NCBI RefSeq assembly: GCF_022870885.1
Contig: NZ_CP091509.1
Location: forward strand, 1,984,001 to 2,048,000
Direction of reading: 5' to 3'
DNA: 64,000 nucleotides
From: Neisseria dumasiana
Lineage (GTDB): Bacteria > Pseudomonadota > Gammaproteobacteria > Burkholderiales > Neisseriaceae
The notes beneath the pieces are model-generated. The model did not search any database, had not been told where the DNA came from, and saw only the letters and a program-made list of their open reading frames with translations. Below, piece by piece: positions 6,417 to 12,743 of this stretch. Position numbers and translations under genes: made by a program. Each line of letters starts with the position of its first letter. Positions within the stretch are counted from its first letter, which is position 1.

Positions 6417-6872
6417 TTATACGATTAAAACCTCTTCTTCTATTATGGGAATCGAGCAGCTTGATTTATAAGGAAATGAGACGCTTTTGAATTTCAAACG
6501 AAGCCAACGGTCTCTATTGGTTTTGGACACGGTAAACCAAAAAAGGCAGGATTCGTCATCTGAAGACGACTTGGGGTTTATCCAATAACCTAAGTTTTCT
6601 TTCTTCTTCGGCAGAAGATTGACGGGGATTCTCGGACTGTAAATTCCTTGCCCGTAGTCAATAATCGTACATTTTTCCATACAGGCTGTTTTTACACTGT
6701 AAAAATGATAACCGTGCTTGAGCCTTTCCATTTCTATAACGATTATGTCTTCATGAAAACCTTTTGTTACCGAAACAATTCTTATGCTTGGCTTTACTCT
6801 GTGCCGGTAGTTGATAAAACTTAAAACGATTGCAGACAGCGACAGAATCAAGCTGATCCATTCAATGTTCAT
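6417..6872 (-). CDS. Hypothetical membrane-anchored protein
   Basis: 151 aa. An N-terminal hydrophobic helix (residues ~3-20, WISLILSLSAIVLSFI) is followed by a soluble domain with strand-like segments, several aromatic residues and basic patches. No family is recognised. It is the only minus-strand gene in the right half of the element, convergent with the small membrane protein before it, and so may be a cargo (moron-type) gene with its own promoter near 6890. Confidence 0.55.
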   Translation of the reverse strand: MNIEWISLILSLSAIVLSFINYRHRVKPSIRIVSVTKGFHEDIIVIEMERLKHGYHFYSVKTACMEKCTIIDYGQGIYSPRIPVNLLPKKKENLGYWINPKSSSDDESCLFWFTVSKTNRDRWLRLKFKSVSFPYKSSCSIPIIEEEVLIV

Positions 6873-6950
6873 GGGCGTTTCCTGTTTTGTGTAAAGAGAA
6901 GACGTGGAAATCCAATCTTAACACGGACATTGAAACGCCCGCCTTACAAC

Positions 6951-6990
6951 AAAGGCCGTCTGAAACCATGATTTTCGGACGGCCTTTTTT
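6951..6990. terminator. DUS-pair terminator with T-run
   Basis: AAAGGCCGTCTGAAA (6951-6965) pairs with TTTCGGACGGCCTTT (one mismatched DUS base), followed by a T-run on the plus strand. Confidence 0.75.
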
Positions 6991-7026
6991 TTATCCACCA
7001 ACTTTTTACATAAAAGGAGAACGACT

Positions 7027-7209
7027 ATGTTCAATATACACATCAGTAAGCCTGTGCCGGTATCGGTAATCGGCACTTATGATTCGCTCGAGGCTGCGTC
7101 AAAGCAGGTTGATCTGTTTATGCGGGGAAACGATCCCGACGCTTGCGCCAACATTGTGCCGTCCGAAAAAGGAATCGGCTACACAGTCCAGGCTGTGAAA
7201 TGGCAATAA
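7027..7209 (+). CDS. Hypothetical 60-aa protein
   Basis: ATG preceded by AGGAG at 7015-7019. The product is small and soluble, with an alpha/beta pattern (FNIHISKPVPV strand, a helix with EAASKQVDLFM, and a C-terminal GYTVQAVKW strand). No family is recognised. It precedes the TrbM-like gene on the same strand, with a weak hairpin (7214-7233) between. Confidence 0.6.
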   Translation: MFNIHISKPVPVSVIGTYDSLEAASKQVDLFMRGNDPDACANIVPSEKGIGYTVQAVKWQ

Positions 7210-7213
7210 AAAA

Positions 7214-7240
7214 CCGCTTTGTTTCCAAAGCGGCCTGTTT
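7214..7240 (+). terminator. Weak hairpin downstream of the 60-aa gene
   Basis: CCGCTTT (7214-7220) pairs with AAAGCGG (7227-7233). The tail is not a clean T-run, so it may attenuate rather than stop transcription. Confidence 0.4.
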
Positions 7241-7296
7241 AATTTAAAAGGGATAAAACCATAGGGGTATGGCGATTATCCTTTTCTTGCGGAGAC

Positions 7297-7833
7297 ATGT
7301 CAATGAAGAAAATTTTTGCAGTTTCGGCGGCGGTTGCCGCTTTTGTTTCATTCCCTGCTCAGGCATCCGATGTATTGACGGGTGATACCCGTTTGGCCTG
7401 CGAAGCTGTTTTGTGTTTATCCAGCGGAGACAGGCCGTCTGAATGTGCGCCGTCTATCAAGCGGTATTTCTCTATCAAACATAAACGCTTGCACAAAACT
7501 TTGCAGGCGCGTAAGGATTTCTTAAATCTTTGTCCGTCGAGCCATGAAGGTCAGATGCCTGATTTGGTAAACGCATTGGTCAACGGTGCCGGCCGTTGTG
7601 ATGCGAACGAATTGAATCGGGTAATGAGATCAACCTATACCGTCCAAAAATATGTACCGCACGGTAAAGGTGGGAGAGACGGTTGGTATGACACGGTACA
7701 CATACCATACGTCAAAAATTCAAAACCCAGTTACTGCCGGGCATATTTTGACCACGAATGGACGACTACCGGCGATAAAGTCAAATATGTCGGCACTGAA
7801 AAAGACGGCGGTCGTTGGGTAGATGTGAAATAG
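7297..7833 (+). CDS. trbM: TrbM/KikA-family conjugal transfer protein
   Basis: 178 aa. A Sec signal peptide (MSMKKIFAVSAAVAAFVSFPAQA, cut after Ala23) precedes a cysteine-rich periplasmic domain. The motif LACEAVLCLSSG followed by Arg-Pro-Ser-Glu-Cys and a conserved Tyr-Phe-Ser-Ile is the hallmark of the TrbM/KikA/MpfK family of IncP-type mating-pair formation regions. Six or more cysteines suggest disulphides. RBS GGAGA lies just upstream. A strong terminator follows, so it is probably a separate transcript from traL-traM. Its role in conjugation is accessory and poorly defined. Confidence 0.82.
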   Translation: MSMKKIFAVSAAVAAFVSFPAQASDVLTGDTRLACEAVLCLSSGDRPSECAPSIKRYFSIKHKRLHKTLQARKDFLNLCPSSHEGQMPDLVNALVNGAGRCDANELNRVMRSTYTVQKYVPHGKGGRDGWYDTVHIPYVKNSKPSYCRAYFDHEWTTTGDKVKYVGTEKDGGRWVDVK

Positions 7834-7885
7834 TTCACTCGGCTCCGGTTTCATTCCTCCATCCAACCCTACCGGAGCAACTTCA

Positions 7886-7919
7886 ACCGGCGGAGTTAGC
7901 ATTCTCCGCCGGTCTTTTT
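7886..7919 (+). terminator. Rho-independent terminator after trbM
   Basis: ACCGGCGGAG (7886-7895) and CTCCGCCGGT (7904-7913) form a perfect 10-bp stem followed by TTTTT. Confidence 0.88.
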
Positions 7920-8001
7920 ACAGACTAAAGCGCGCCTGATTTAAGGTGTTTTTTAATGTGTAAAAAGATTGGCCGACTGGCCGTTTGAAAAAGGAAATAA
8001 A

Positions 8002-8766
8002 ATGAAAGAAGTACATTTAATTGTTCAGGGTAAGGGTGGTGTGGGCAAATCTTTGACGGCAGCCATGCTCGCGCAGTATTTAAAAACGGCAGCTAATGAA
8101 GAAATCCCTGTTTACTGTTTTGATACAGACCCTGTGAATCAAACATTCAGTCGTTTCGCGGCTTTAGATACTGAAGTTGTGAAAATAATGACTGAAGACA
8201 ACATCATCGACACCCGTCGTTTCGACAGCTTGATCGAGAAGATGATTGAGGCTGATGGCATGGCTGTAGTGGATAACGGAGCGGCAACTTTTGTACCTTT
8301 GATGTCATATATGGCCGAGAATCATGTGGACGAACTTTTGAAAGAGAGTGGTGTTCGCATGATTTTGCATGTGCCTATAATGGGCGGACAGGCACTTAGA
8401 GACTGTATTTTTGGGCTTCAGCAAACATTGGGTGCTATTGATGCTGAAGTGGTGGTTTGGTCAAACGAATTTAACGGAGATGTCAAATCACCGGATGGAA
8501 AAAACTTTACCGATCTGCCTGTCTATAAAGACAACAAAAACAAAATTATAGGCATCGTTTCCCTTCCACGACGCAATCCCGACACATTTGGTAAAGATAT
8601 ACAAGCTATGACAGCTGCGAACCTTACTTTCAACGAAGCTGACACATCGCCTGACTTCGGTATTATGACCCGCCAACGTTTGCGTACTGTAAAACGCGAC
8701 TTATATGCTCAATTGCAAACGTTACCAATATGGGTAAATCAGCAAAACGGTGCGACCGATGAGTAG
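8002..8766 (+). CDS. traL: TraL/StbB-like P-loop ATPase
   Basis: 254 aa from the ATG at 8002 (RBS AAGGA). It has a deviant Walker A (GKGGVGKSLTAAML, residues ~10-23) as in ParA/MinD-type ATPases, a switch region with DTDPVNQTF, and a second motif AVVDNGAATF. Such proteins, TraL of IncP plasmids and StbB of IncW plasmids, sit beside TraM/StbC in transfer regions and have been linked to plasmid positioning or transfer. The gene overlaps the next by 8 nt, showing tight coupling with the TraM-like protein. A chromosome-type ParA is less likely, since no ParB is nearby. Confidence 0.78.
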   Translation: MKEVHLIVQGKGGVGKSLTAAMLAQYLKTAANEEIPVYCFDTDPVNQTFSRFAALDTEVVKIMTEDNIIDTRRFDSLIEKMIEADGMAVVDNGAATFVPLMSYMAENHVDELLKESGVRMILHVPIMGGQALRDCIFGLQQTLGAIDAEVVVWSNEFNGDVKSPDGKNFTDLPVYKDNKNKIIGIVSLPRRNPDTFGKDIQAMTAANLTFNEADTSPDFGIMTRQRLRTVKRDLYAQLQTLPIWVNQQNGATDE

Positions 8767-9190
8767 TAAAACTGACCACATCATATCTGAAGTATTCCGC
8801 CTTACAGGTCTTCGTATTTCCAAAGATGATCCGGTAATGGCGGTTCTTCTTATGCAACAGCAGATGTTTGATGAATCTTTTGCACAGCTTTCATCTCATC
8901 AGGAGCAATACGCCGAAGCTATTGCCACCCATGCCGAAAACATCACGGCAGCCGCCGCAAAACTTGAAACCTACCGCGAGCAGCTTTTGGTTGAGCTGGC
9001 ACAGCAAGCCAACAGTAGGATAGAAGAAACTGAAGATCGTGTTTATGCCTCGGTTTCTGAACGTGTTATTCGGGATGTAGAGAACGCTAATACAGCCTTT
9101 ATAGACCGTCTTAAAAAGCTGTTGATTTTTGTTTCTGCCGCATGGGGTATCGGATTGCTGCTACTGGTCGGGGTTGTCGTTTTTAAATAG
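8759..9190 (+). CDS. traM: TraM-like conjugal transfer protein, C-terminal TM
   Basis: 143 aa from the ATG at 8759. A long Ala/Gln/Glu-rich coiled coil (residues ~35-110) is followed by one C-terminal membrane helix (IFVSAAWGIGLLLLVGVVVF), so it is a tail-anchored protein. It overlaps traL by 8 nt. Size, coiled coil, C-terminal anchor and position after the TraL ATPase match IncP TraM. The function in the family is poorly known. Confidence 0.72.
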   Translation: MSSKTDHIISEVFRLTGLRISKDDPVMAVLLMQQQMFDESFAQLSSHQEQYAEAIATHAENITAAAAKLETYREQLLVELAQQANSRIEETEDRVYASVSERVIRDVENANTAFIDRLKKLLIFVSAAWGIGLLLLVGVVVFK

Positions 9191-9221
9191 TCAGTATTTT
9201 GATATTACTTGGAGAATTATA

Positions 9222-9479
9222 ATGCTGAGTGAGGCTACTCCTATTATTCGTACCATTAAGATACCGCCCGGCTTTACTCCGCCGGAAAACAACTACCCGC
9301 ACTACCGGCTTTTACCGGTGCAAACAGAAACATGCAGATTCCACTGCCTGTTTTTTTACATTACGGCCAAAGATTTTTTGATACTCGAGCCGAAAATAAA
9401 ACGGCATCTTGCTATCGGAAAGCTGTCCGAATTTCTGAAAACAGCAACGTACACGGTGTATGAAACAGTATATGAGTGA
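9222..9479 (+). CDS. Hypothetical 85-aa protein before the excisionase
   Basis: The ATG at 9222 is preceded by GGAG at 9211-9214. The soluble product has a Pro-rich N-terminus (KIPPGFTPPENNYPHYRLLP). No family is recognised. It lies 31 bp after traM and 6 bp before the excisionase-like gene, so it is probably in the same transcript. Confidence 0.55.
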   Translation: MLSEATPIIRTIKIPPGFTPPENNYPHYRLLPVQTETCRFHCLFFYITAKDFLILEPKIKRHLAIGKLSEFLKTATYTVYETVYE

Positions 9480-9485
9480 ACAGCT

Positions 9486-9815
9486 ATGAATACATATGAT
9501 GTGGATGAAGCTGCTGAGTACTGTAAATGCCACCCGGAAACCATTCGGGAGCATATCAGGGAAGGCAGATTAGTAGCGTCCAAACCCGGTCGTAAATATT
9601 GCATTAAGAGGTCTGCACTTGACGCATTCCTTTCCAATCAAGAGAATGAGCAATTGCAGGCTTCACTTGCTAATAGGAGTGAAGAAAAATGCTTAAAACC
9701 GATGGATTGTATCGCCGTGGAAACGGTGTCTGGTACATTGATTTTACGACACCAAGCGGAAAAAGAGTTAGACGCTCTGCTCGCACAAAAGACAAAAAAT
9801 CAGCCGAAGAGCTGA
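9486..9815 (+). CDS. Excisionase/MerR-like DNA-binding protein
   Basis: 109 aa. Residues ~1-45 match the winged HTH_17/excisionase pattern (a Val-Asp-Glu-Ala-Ala-Glu-Tyr start, HPETIREHIREGRLVASKPGRKY, and a strand ending in I-K-R-S-A-L-D-A-F). This is the usual partner of tyrosine integrases. The last 42 codons overlap the integrase gene in another frame, a 127-bp overlap. That is unusual, but both starts look real: the integrase has its own GGAG and ATG. The C-terminal part may simply be read-through of the overlap. Confidence 0.72.
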   Translation: MNTYDVDEAAEYCKCHPETIREHIREGRLVASKPGRKYCIKRSALDAFLSNQENEQLQASLANRSEEKCLKPMDCIAVETVSGTLILRHQAEKELDALLAQKTKNQPKS

Positions 9816-10723
9816 GAGATAAACTCAAGCATGATGCTTGGCGAGTTTCCCAACTTGGCGAAAAGCCTAAGCGTTTATGGGATGAAGCCGCTTTAAAGTG
9901 GCTTAAGGAGAAGGCGGCAAAAAGAAGTATAGAAGACGACAAGTCAAAAATACGAATGCTGACACAATTCAGAGGAGTTTATTTACATCATATTGATAAC
10001 GAGTTCGTGATGAATGTGGTGGGCAATCTGAATTGCAAAAACAGCACGAAGAACCGCTATTTATCTCTTATCATTTCTATTTTGAATGCAGCTGCAAAAA
10101 AATGGAAATGGATAGACAAAGCCCCATACATTGAAAAATACAAAGAGAATGAAGGGCGAGTTCGCTGGTTAAAGCCTGCTGAAGCTCAAAGGCTGATTGA
10201 GGTTGCAAAACCAAGGTATTTTGCTGATCTGATTATATTTAGTCTCAATACTGGTTTAAGACAAAGCAATGTTTTAAATCTTAAGTGGGACCAAATAGAT
10301 TTAGATCGTAAAGTTGCTTGGTGCCATCCTGATGAGATGAAAGCTGGAAGAGCTTTGGGTGTTGTTTTGAATGAAGCCGCGATTGAGGTTTTGAGGCGGC
10401 AGATTGGAAAACATTCCGACTACGTTTTTGTCAACAAGCGTGGGAATCCTATTGTTGGTATAAACAGTAGGTATTGGAAGAAAAGTCTTGAGTTGGCCAA
10501 CATAACAGATTTCACATGGCACGATTTGAGACACACCTGGGCAAGTTGGTTAGTTCAACGCGGAGTACCATTGAGGGTGTTACAGGAGATGGGTGGATGG
10601 AAAACACTATCTATGGTTCAACGCTATGCACATTTGTCGTCGGAGCATTTGCAGTCACATGCACAGATACTGTCTGATTTGGTTAGTCATACGGAGAATG
10701 ACGACACAAATTTGTCACAGTAA
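9689..10723 (+). CDS. Tyrosine-recombinase integrase
   Basis: 344 aa. The N-terminal arm-binding region (LYRRGNGVWYIDFTTPSGKRVRRS) is of P4/lambda-integrase type, and the core-binding domain spans ~60-150. The catalytic set is complete: Arg191 (NTGLRQSN), His-x-x-Arg (WHDLRHTWAS, His ~278), the later Trp/His site (MGGWKT) and the nucleophile Tyr313 (QRYAHLS). It ends 75 bp from the duplicated tRNA-Leu 3' fragment, so this enzyme most likely integrated the element there. Start ATG with GGAG upstream, inside the excisionase frame. Confidence 0.92.
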   Translation: MLKTDGLYRRGNGVWYIDFTTPSGKRVRRSARTKDKKSAEELRDKLKHDAWRVSQLGEKPKRLWDEAALKWLKEKAAKRSIEDDKSKIRMLTQFRGVYLHHIDNEFVMNVVGNLNCKNSTKNRYLSLIISILNAAAKKWKWIDKAPYIEKYKENEGRVRWLKPAEAQRLIEVAKPRYFADLIIFSLNTGLRQSNVLNLKWDQIDLDRKVAWCHPDEMKAGRALGVVLNEAAIEVLRRQIGKHSDYVFVNKRGNPIVGINSRYWKKSLELANITDFTWHDLRHTWASWLVQRGVPLRVLQEMGGWKTLSMVQRYAHLSSEHLQSHAQILSDLVSHTENDDTNLSQ

Positions 10724-10798
10724 CTTTAACCGGAAAGATTTTGCTTGAGGATTATTTGATACGAAAAGATAATTTTCTTAGGAAAATCATGATGGTTA

Positions 10799-10853
10799 TG
10801 GTGCCCGGAGCCGGAATCGAACCGGCACGACCTGTTTAGGGTCGACGGATTTT
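10799..10853 (-). repeat. Duplicated 3' end of tRNA-Leu (att-type repeat)
   Basis: 55 bp identical to 11055-11109, including the CCA end, T arm, variable arm and part of the anticodon stem of tRNA-Leu. It breaks off where a Correia-type repeat begins. This is the expected signature of tRNA-targeted integration: an att core duplicated next to the integrase gene. Confidence 0.85.
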
Positions 10854-10992
10854 TAATATCAAGGTAGCAAACCGCAGACAGTACAAGTAGTACGGAACCG
10901 ATTCTGTTACCGCTTCAGCGGCTTACACCATCGTTCTCTTTGAGCTAAGGCGCAACAACGCCGTAGCAGAAATAAAGTTTATTGCTATATAA
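10854..10992. repeat. Correia-type repeat, left end missing
   Basis: It carries the conserved core (CCGCAGACAGTACAAGTAGTAC, then the IHF-site segment with CGTTCTCTTTGAGCTAAGG) and a right terminal repeat ending TTTATTGCTATATA. The usual left terminal repeat is absent: the core joins directly to the tRNA-Leu fragment at ~10854. Confidence 0.8.
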
Positions 10993-11027
10993 AGGTCTTG
11001 GTTGATTGGATTGGATAATATCAGACA

Positions 11028-11053
11028 AAAAAATAACCGCCTAAAAGCGGTAT
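11028..11053 (-). terminator. Terminator of the tRNA operon
   Basis: On the minus strand, ACCGC-TTTTAG-GCGGT is followed by TTATTTTTTT, directly after tRNA-Leu. Confidence 0.75.
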
Positions 11054-11054
11054 G

Positions 11055-11144
11055 TGGTGCCCGGAGCCGGAATCGAACCGGCACGACCTGTTTAGGGTCG
11101 ACGGATTTTAAGTCCGTTGTGTCTACCTATTTCACCACCCGGGC
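11055..11144 (-). tRNA. tRNA-Leu (TAA)
   Basis: 90 nt with encoded CCA and a long class II variable arm. The anticodon loop CTTAAAA gives anticodon TAA. The order pgsA-Gly-Cys-Leu equals the E. coli pgsA-glyW-cysT-leuZ operon, so this is the leuZ equivalent. It is the integration site of the element at its 3' side. Confidence 0.95.
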
Positions 11145-11184
11145 TTTGTCTTTTATTTCTGAATGAAATGAAAGACAAATAACT

Positions 11185-11262
11185 TGGAGGCGGGGGCGCG
11201 GATTTTAACCGGCCTGTATAAGGGTTGCACCCCTTATCGCATAAACACTCTGCCACCCCGCC
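11185..11262 (-). pseudogene. Degenerate tRNA-Cys-like gene
   Basis: It has the ends, D arm and CCA of the neighbouring tRNA-Cys. The anticodon arm is a 7-bp stem with a 6-base loop GTGCAA, and the T loop has lost TTCGATT (it reads TTAAAAT). It is unlikely to work as a normal elongator tRNA. It probably arose by tandem duplication of the Cys gene. Confidence 0.7.
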
Positions 11263-11275
11263 ATGAGGGTTTGAT

Positions 11276-11349
11276 TGGAGGCGGAAGTCGGAATCGAACC
11301 GGCGTACACGGCTTTGCAGGCCGCTGCATAACCACTCTGCCATTCCGCC
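11276..11349 (-). tRNA. tRNA-Cys (GCA)
   Basis: 74 nt with CCA. The anticodon loop CTGCAAA gives GCA, and the T arm is standard. It is the functional Cys copy of the cluster. Confidence 0.95.
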
Positions 11350-11360
11350 TAAACTTTACA

Positions 11361-11386
11361 AGCCGTTTAAGTGGTGTAAACGGCTT
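11361..11386 (-). other. Hairpin between tRNA-Gly and tRNA-Cys
   Basis: AGCCGTTTA and TAAACGGCT form a 9-bp stem between two tRNAs. With no T-run it is more likely a processing or stability hairpin than a terminator. Confidence 0.5.
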
Positions 11387-11393
11387 GGTATTT

Positions 11394-11469
11394 TGGAGCG
11401 GGAAACGAGTCTCGAACTCGCGACCTCAACCTTGGCAAGGTTGCGCTCTACCAACTGAGCTATTCCCGC
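11394..11469 (-). tRNA. tRNA-Gly (GCC), copy 3
   Basis: 76 nt with CCA, anticodon GCC. Identical to the two copies upstream in the transcript. Confidence 0.95.
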
Positions 11470-11490
11470 TTTGGCTCAAATGTAAATTGT

Positions 11491-11566
11491 TGGAGCGGGA
11501 AACGAGTCTCGAACTCGCGACCTCAACCTTGGCAAGGTTGCGCTCTACCAACTGAGCTATTCCCGC
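11491..11566 (-). tRNA. tRNA-Gly (GCC), copy 2
   Basis: 76 nt with CCA, anticodon GCC. The middle of three tandem copies with short spacers of different sequence. Confidence 0.95.
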
Positions 11567-11593
11567 ATTTGAATTACATTTGAAGTTAAACTG

Positions 11594-11669
11594 TGGAGCG
11601 GGAAACGAGTCTCGAACTCGCGACCTCAACCTTGGCAAGGTTGCGCTCTACCAACTGAGCTATTCCCGC
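11594..11669 (-). tRNA. tRNA-Gly (GCC), copy 1
   Basis: 76 nt with CCA, anticodon GCC. First tRNA after pgsA on the minus strand. Confidence 0.95.
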
Positions 11670-11750
11670 TTTGAACTTTTGCTTACTGCTTTGCAAAAGA
11701 GAAGGCCATTATAGTGTCTGAAATTTTGCTGTCAAGCATTTTGTTGGTAT

Positions 11751-12317
11751 TTAATGCTTAAATTCGTTCCATGCCATTTTCAAATAATAGAACATCGACC
11801 ATAGTGTTAACACAGATGCGATAAACATCAATATGTTACCGATGCTGATAAGGTTAAAGCCGTAAAAGTCTTGCAATCCGATCAGCAACAGCAAAATAGC
11901 GGCCATTTGTGCGGCGGTTTTGAATTTGCCGATGGTGGCGACGGCTACGCTGTTGCGCTTGCCCATTTGTGCCATCCATTCGCGCAATGCTGAAATGGTG
12001 ATTTCTCTGCCGATGATGATCATGGCGAAAATGGCATAGGTTCTGCCTAAGCTAACCAGCAGCAACAAGGCTACGGCAACCATCAGTTTGTCGGCAACGG
12101 GATCGAGAAAAGCGCCGAAATCGGAGGTTTGCTTCCAACGGCGCGCTAAAAAACCGTCGAACCAGTCGGTAACGGCGGCAATGGCAAAAATCACGGCGGC
12201 TGTCCAATTTACGGTTTGTATGTCCAGCCATTCTTTGGGCAGGTAAAACAGGAGTGTGAATACCGGAATCAGCAATACGCGCATCCAGGTAAGGAAAATG
12301 GGAACATTCCAGGGCAT
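11751..12317 (-). CDS. pgsA: Phosphatidylglycerophosphate synthase
   Basis: 188 aa inner-membrane enzyme that joins CDP-diacylglycerol and glycerol-3-phosphate to make phosphatidylglycerol phosphate. The CDP-alcohol phosphotransferase signature is intact (D-W-F-D-G-F-x-A-R-R, then DFGAFLDPVAD, residues ~50-76). Four to five hydrophobic helices follow. It lies upstream of the tRNA-Gly/Cys/Leu cluster and downstream of uvrC, as in E. coli, with a Correia repeat inserted between uvrC and pgsA. Confidence 0.96.
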   Translation of the reverse strand: MPWNVPIFLTWMRVLLIPVFTLLFYLPKEWLDIQTVNWTAAVIFAIAAVTDWFDGFLARRWKQTSDFGAFLDPVADKLMVAVALLLLVSLGRTYAIFAMIIIGREITISALREWMAQMGKRNSVAVATIGKFKTAAQMAAILLLLIGLQDFYGFNLISIGNILMFIASVLTLWSMFYYLKMAWNEFKH

Positions 12318-12347
12318 GATTTGTGGCTTTCTGTGTTTTGCTGCTGA

Positions 12348-12506
12348 TATAGCAATATAAACTTATTTTTGATGCAAGGCGGCAAGCCGCAAACAGTATG
12401 GGTAATATAAAACCGATTCTGTTGCCGCTTTAGCGGCTTGTTCCATCGTTCTCTTTGAGCTAAGGCACAGCAACGCCGTAGCGGAAATAAAGTTTATTTG
12501 CTATAT
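12348..12506. repeat. Correia-type repeat, full-length form
   Basis: 159 bp bounded by inverted ends ATATAGCAATATAAACTTA and ...AAGTTTATTTGCTATAT. It carries the long-form internal block with CGTTCTCTTTGAGCTAAGG (IHF-type site). It lies in the pgsA-uvrC gap. The remaining bases to 12743 hold several single DUS copies and no gene. Confidence 0.85.
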
Positions 12507-12743
12507 GCCTGCGTGTTTTCAGACGGCTTGTATGATGGGTTGATATGCCTCCGGCCGTCTGAAAAGTGTGTGCAGAAATTTTATTATTCAAACACGCAAC
12601 GGCGGTTTGCTAACCGCGGCTGCATTCGGTTGATGCCGAATTATAGCGAATTTAAGGGCTTGCTTGTGCGGGTTATCGTGTGGCCGTCTGAAAAATAAAC
12701 CGCACGGCTGTATTCCGCCTTATCTAATATGTATATTTTTCAA

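Larger units (their letters stand above)
1..10853. mobile_element. Integrated plasmid/phage-like element, right-hand part
   Basis: This stretch is clearly lower in GC than the core genes to its right and carries only mobile-element functions: TraK/StbA-like, TrbM-, TraL- and TraM-like transfer proteins, three toxin-antitoxin pairs, a putative replication protein, a CI/Cro switch, an excisionase-like protein and a tyrosine integrase. The integrase gene ends 75 bp before a 55-bp copy of the 3' end of tRNA-Leu (10799-10853), repeated in the intact tRNA gene (11055-11109), which is the expected layout for integration at a tRNA 3' end. The left boundary is not in the window, so the total size and the relaxase/T4SS content are unknown. 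No coat or tail genes are seen, so an integrated plasmid or ICE is more likely than a complete prophage. Confidence 0.8.

Noticed and set aside
11394..11669. Three regularly spaced repeats, CRISPR-like at first sight
   Set aside because: Each repeat is a complete tRNA-Gly gene. No CRISPR array or cas gene was seen anywhere in the window.
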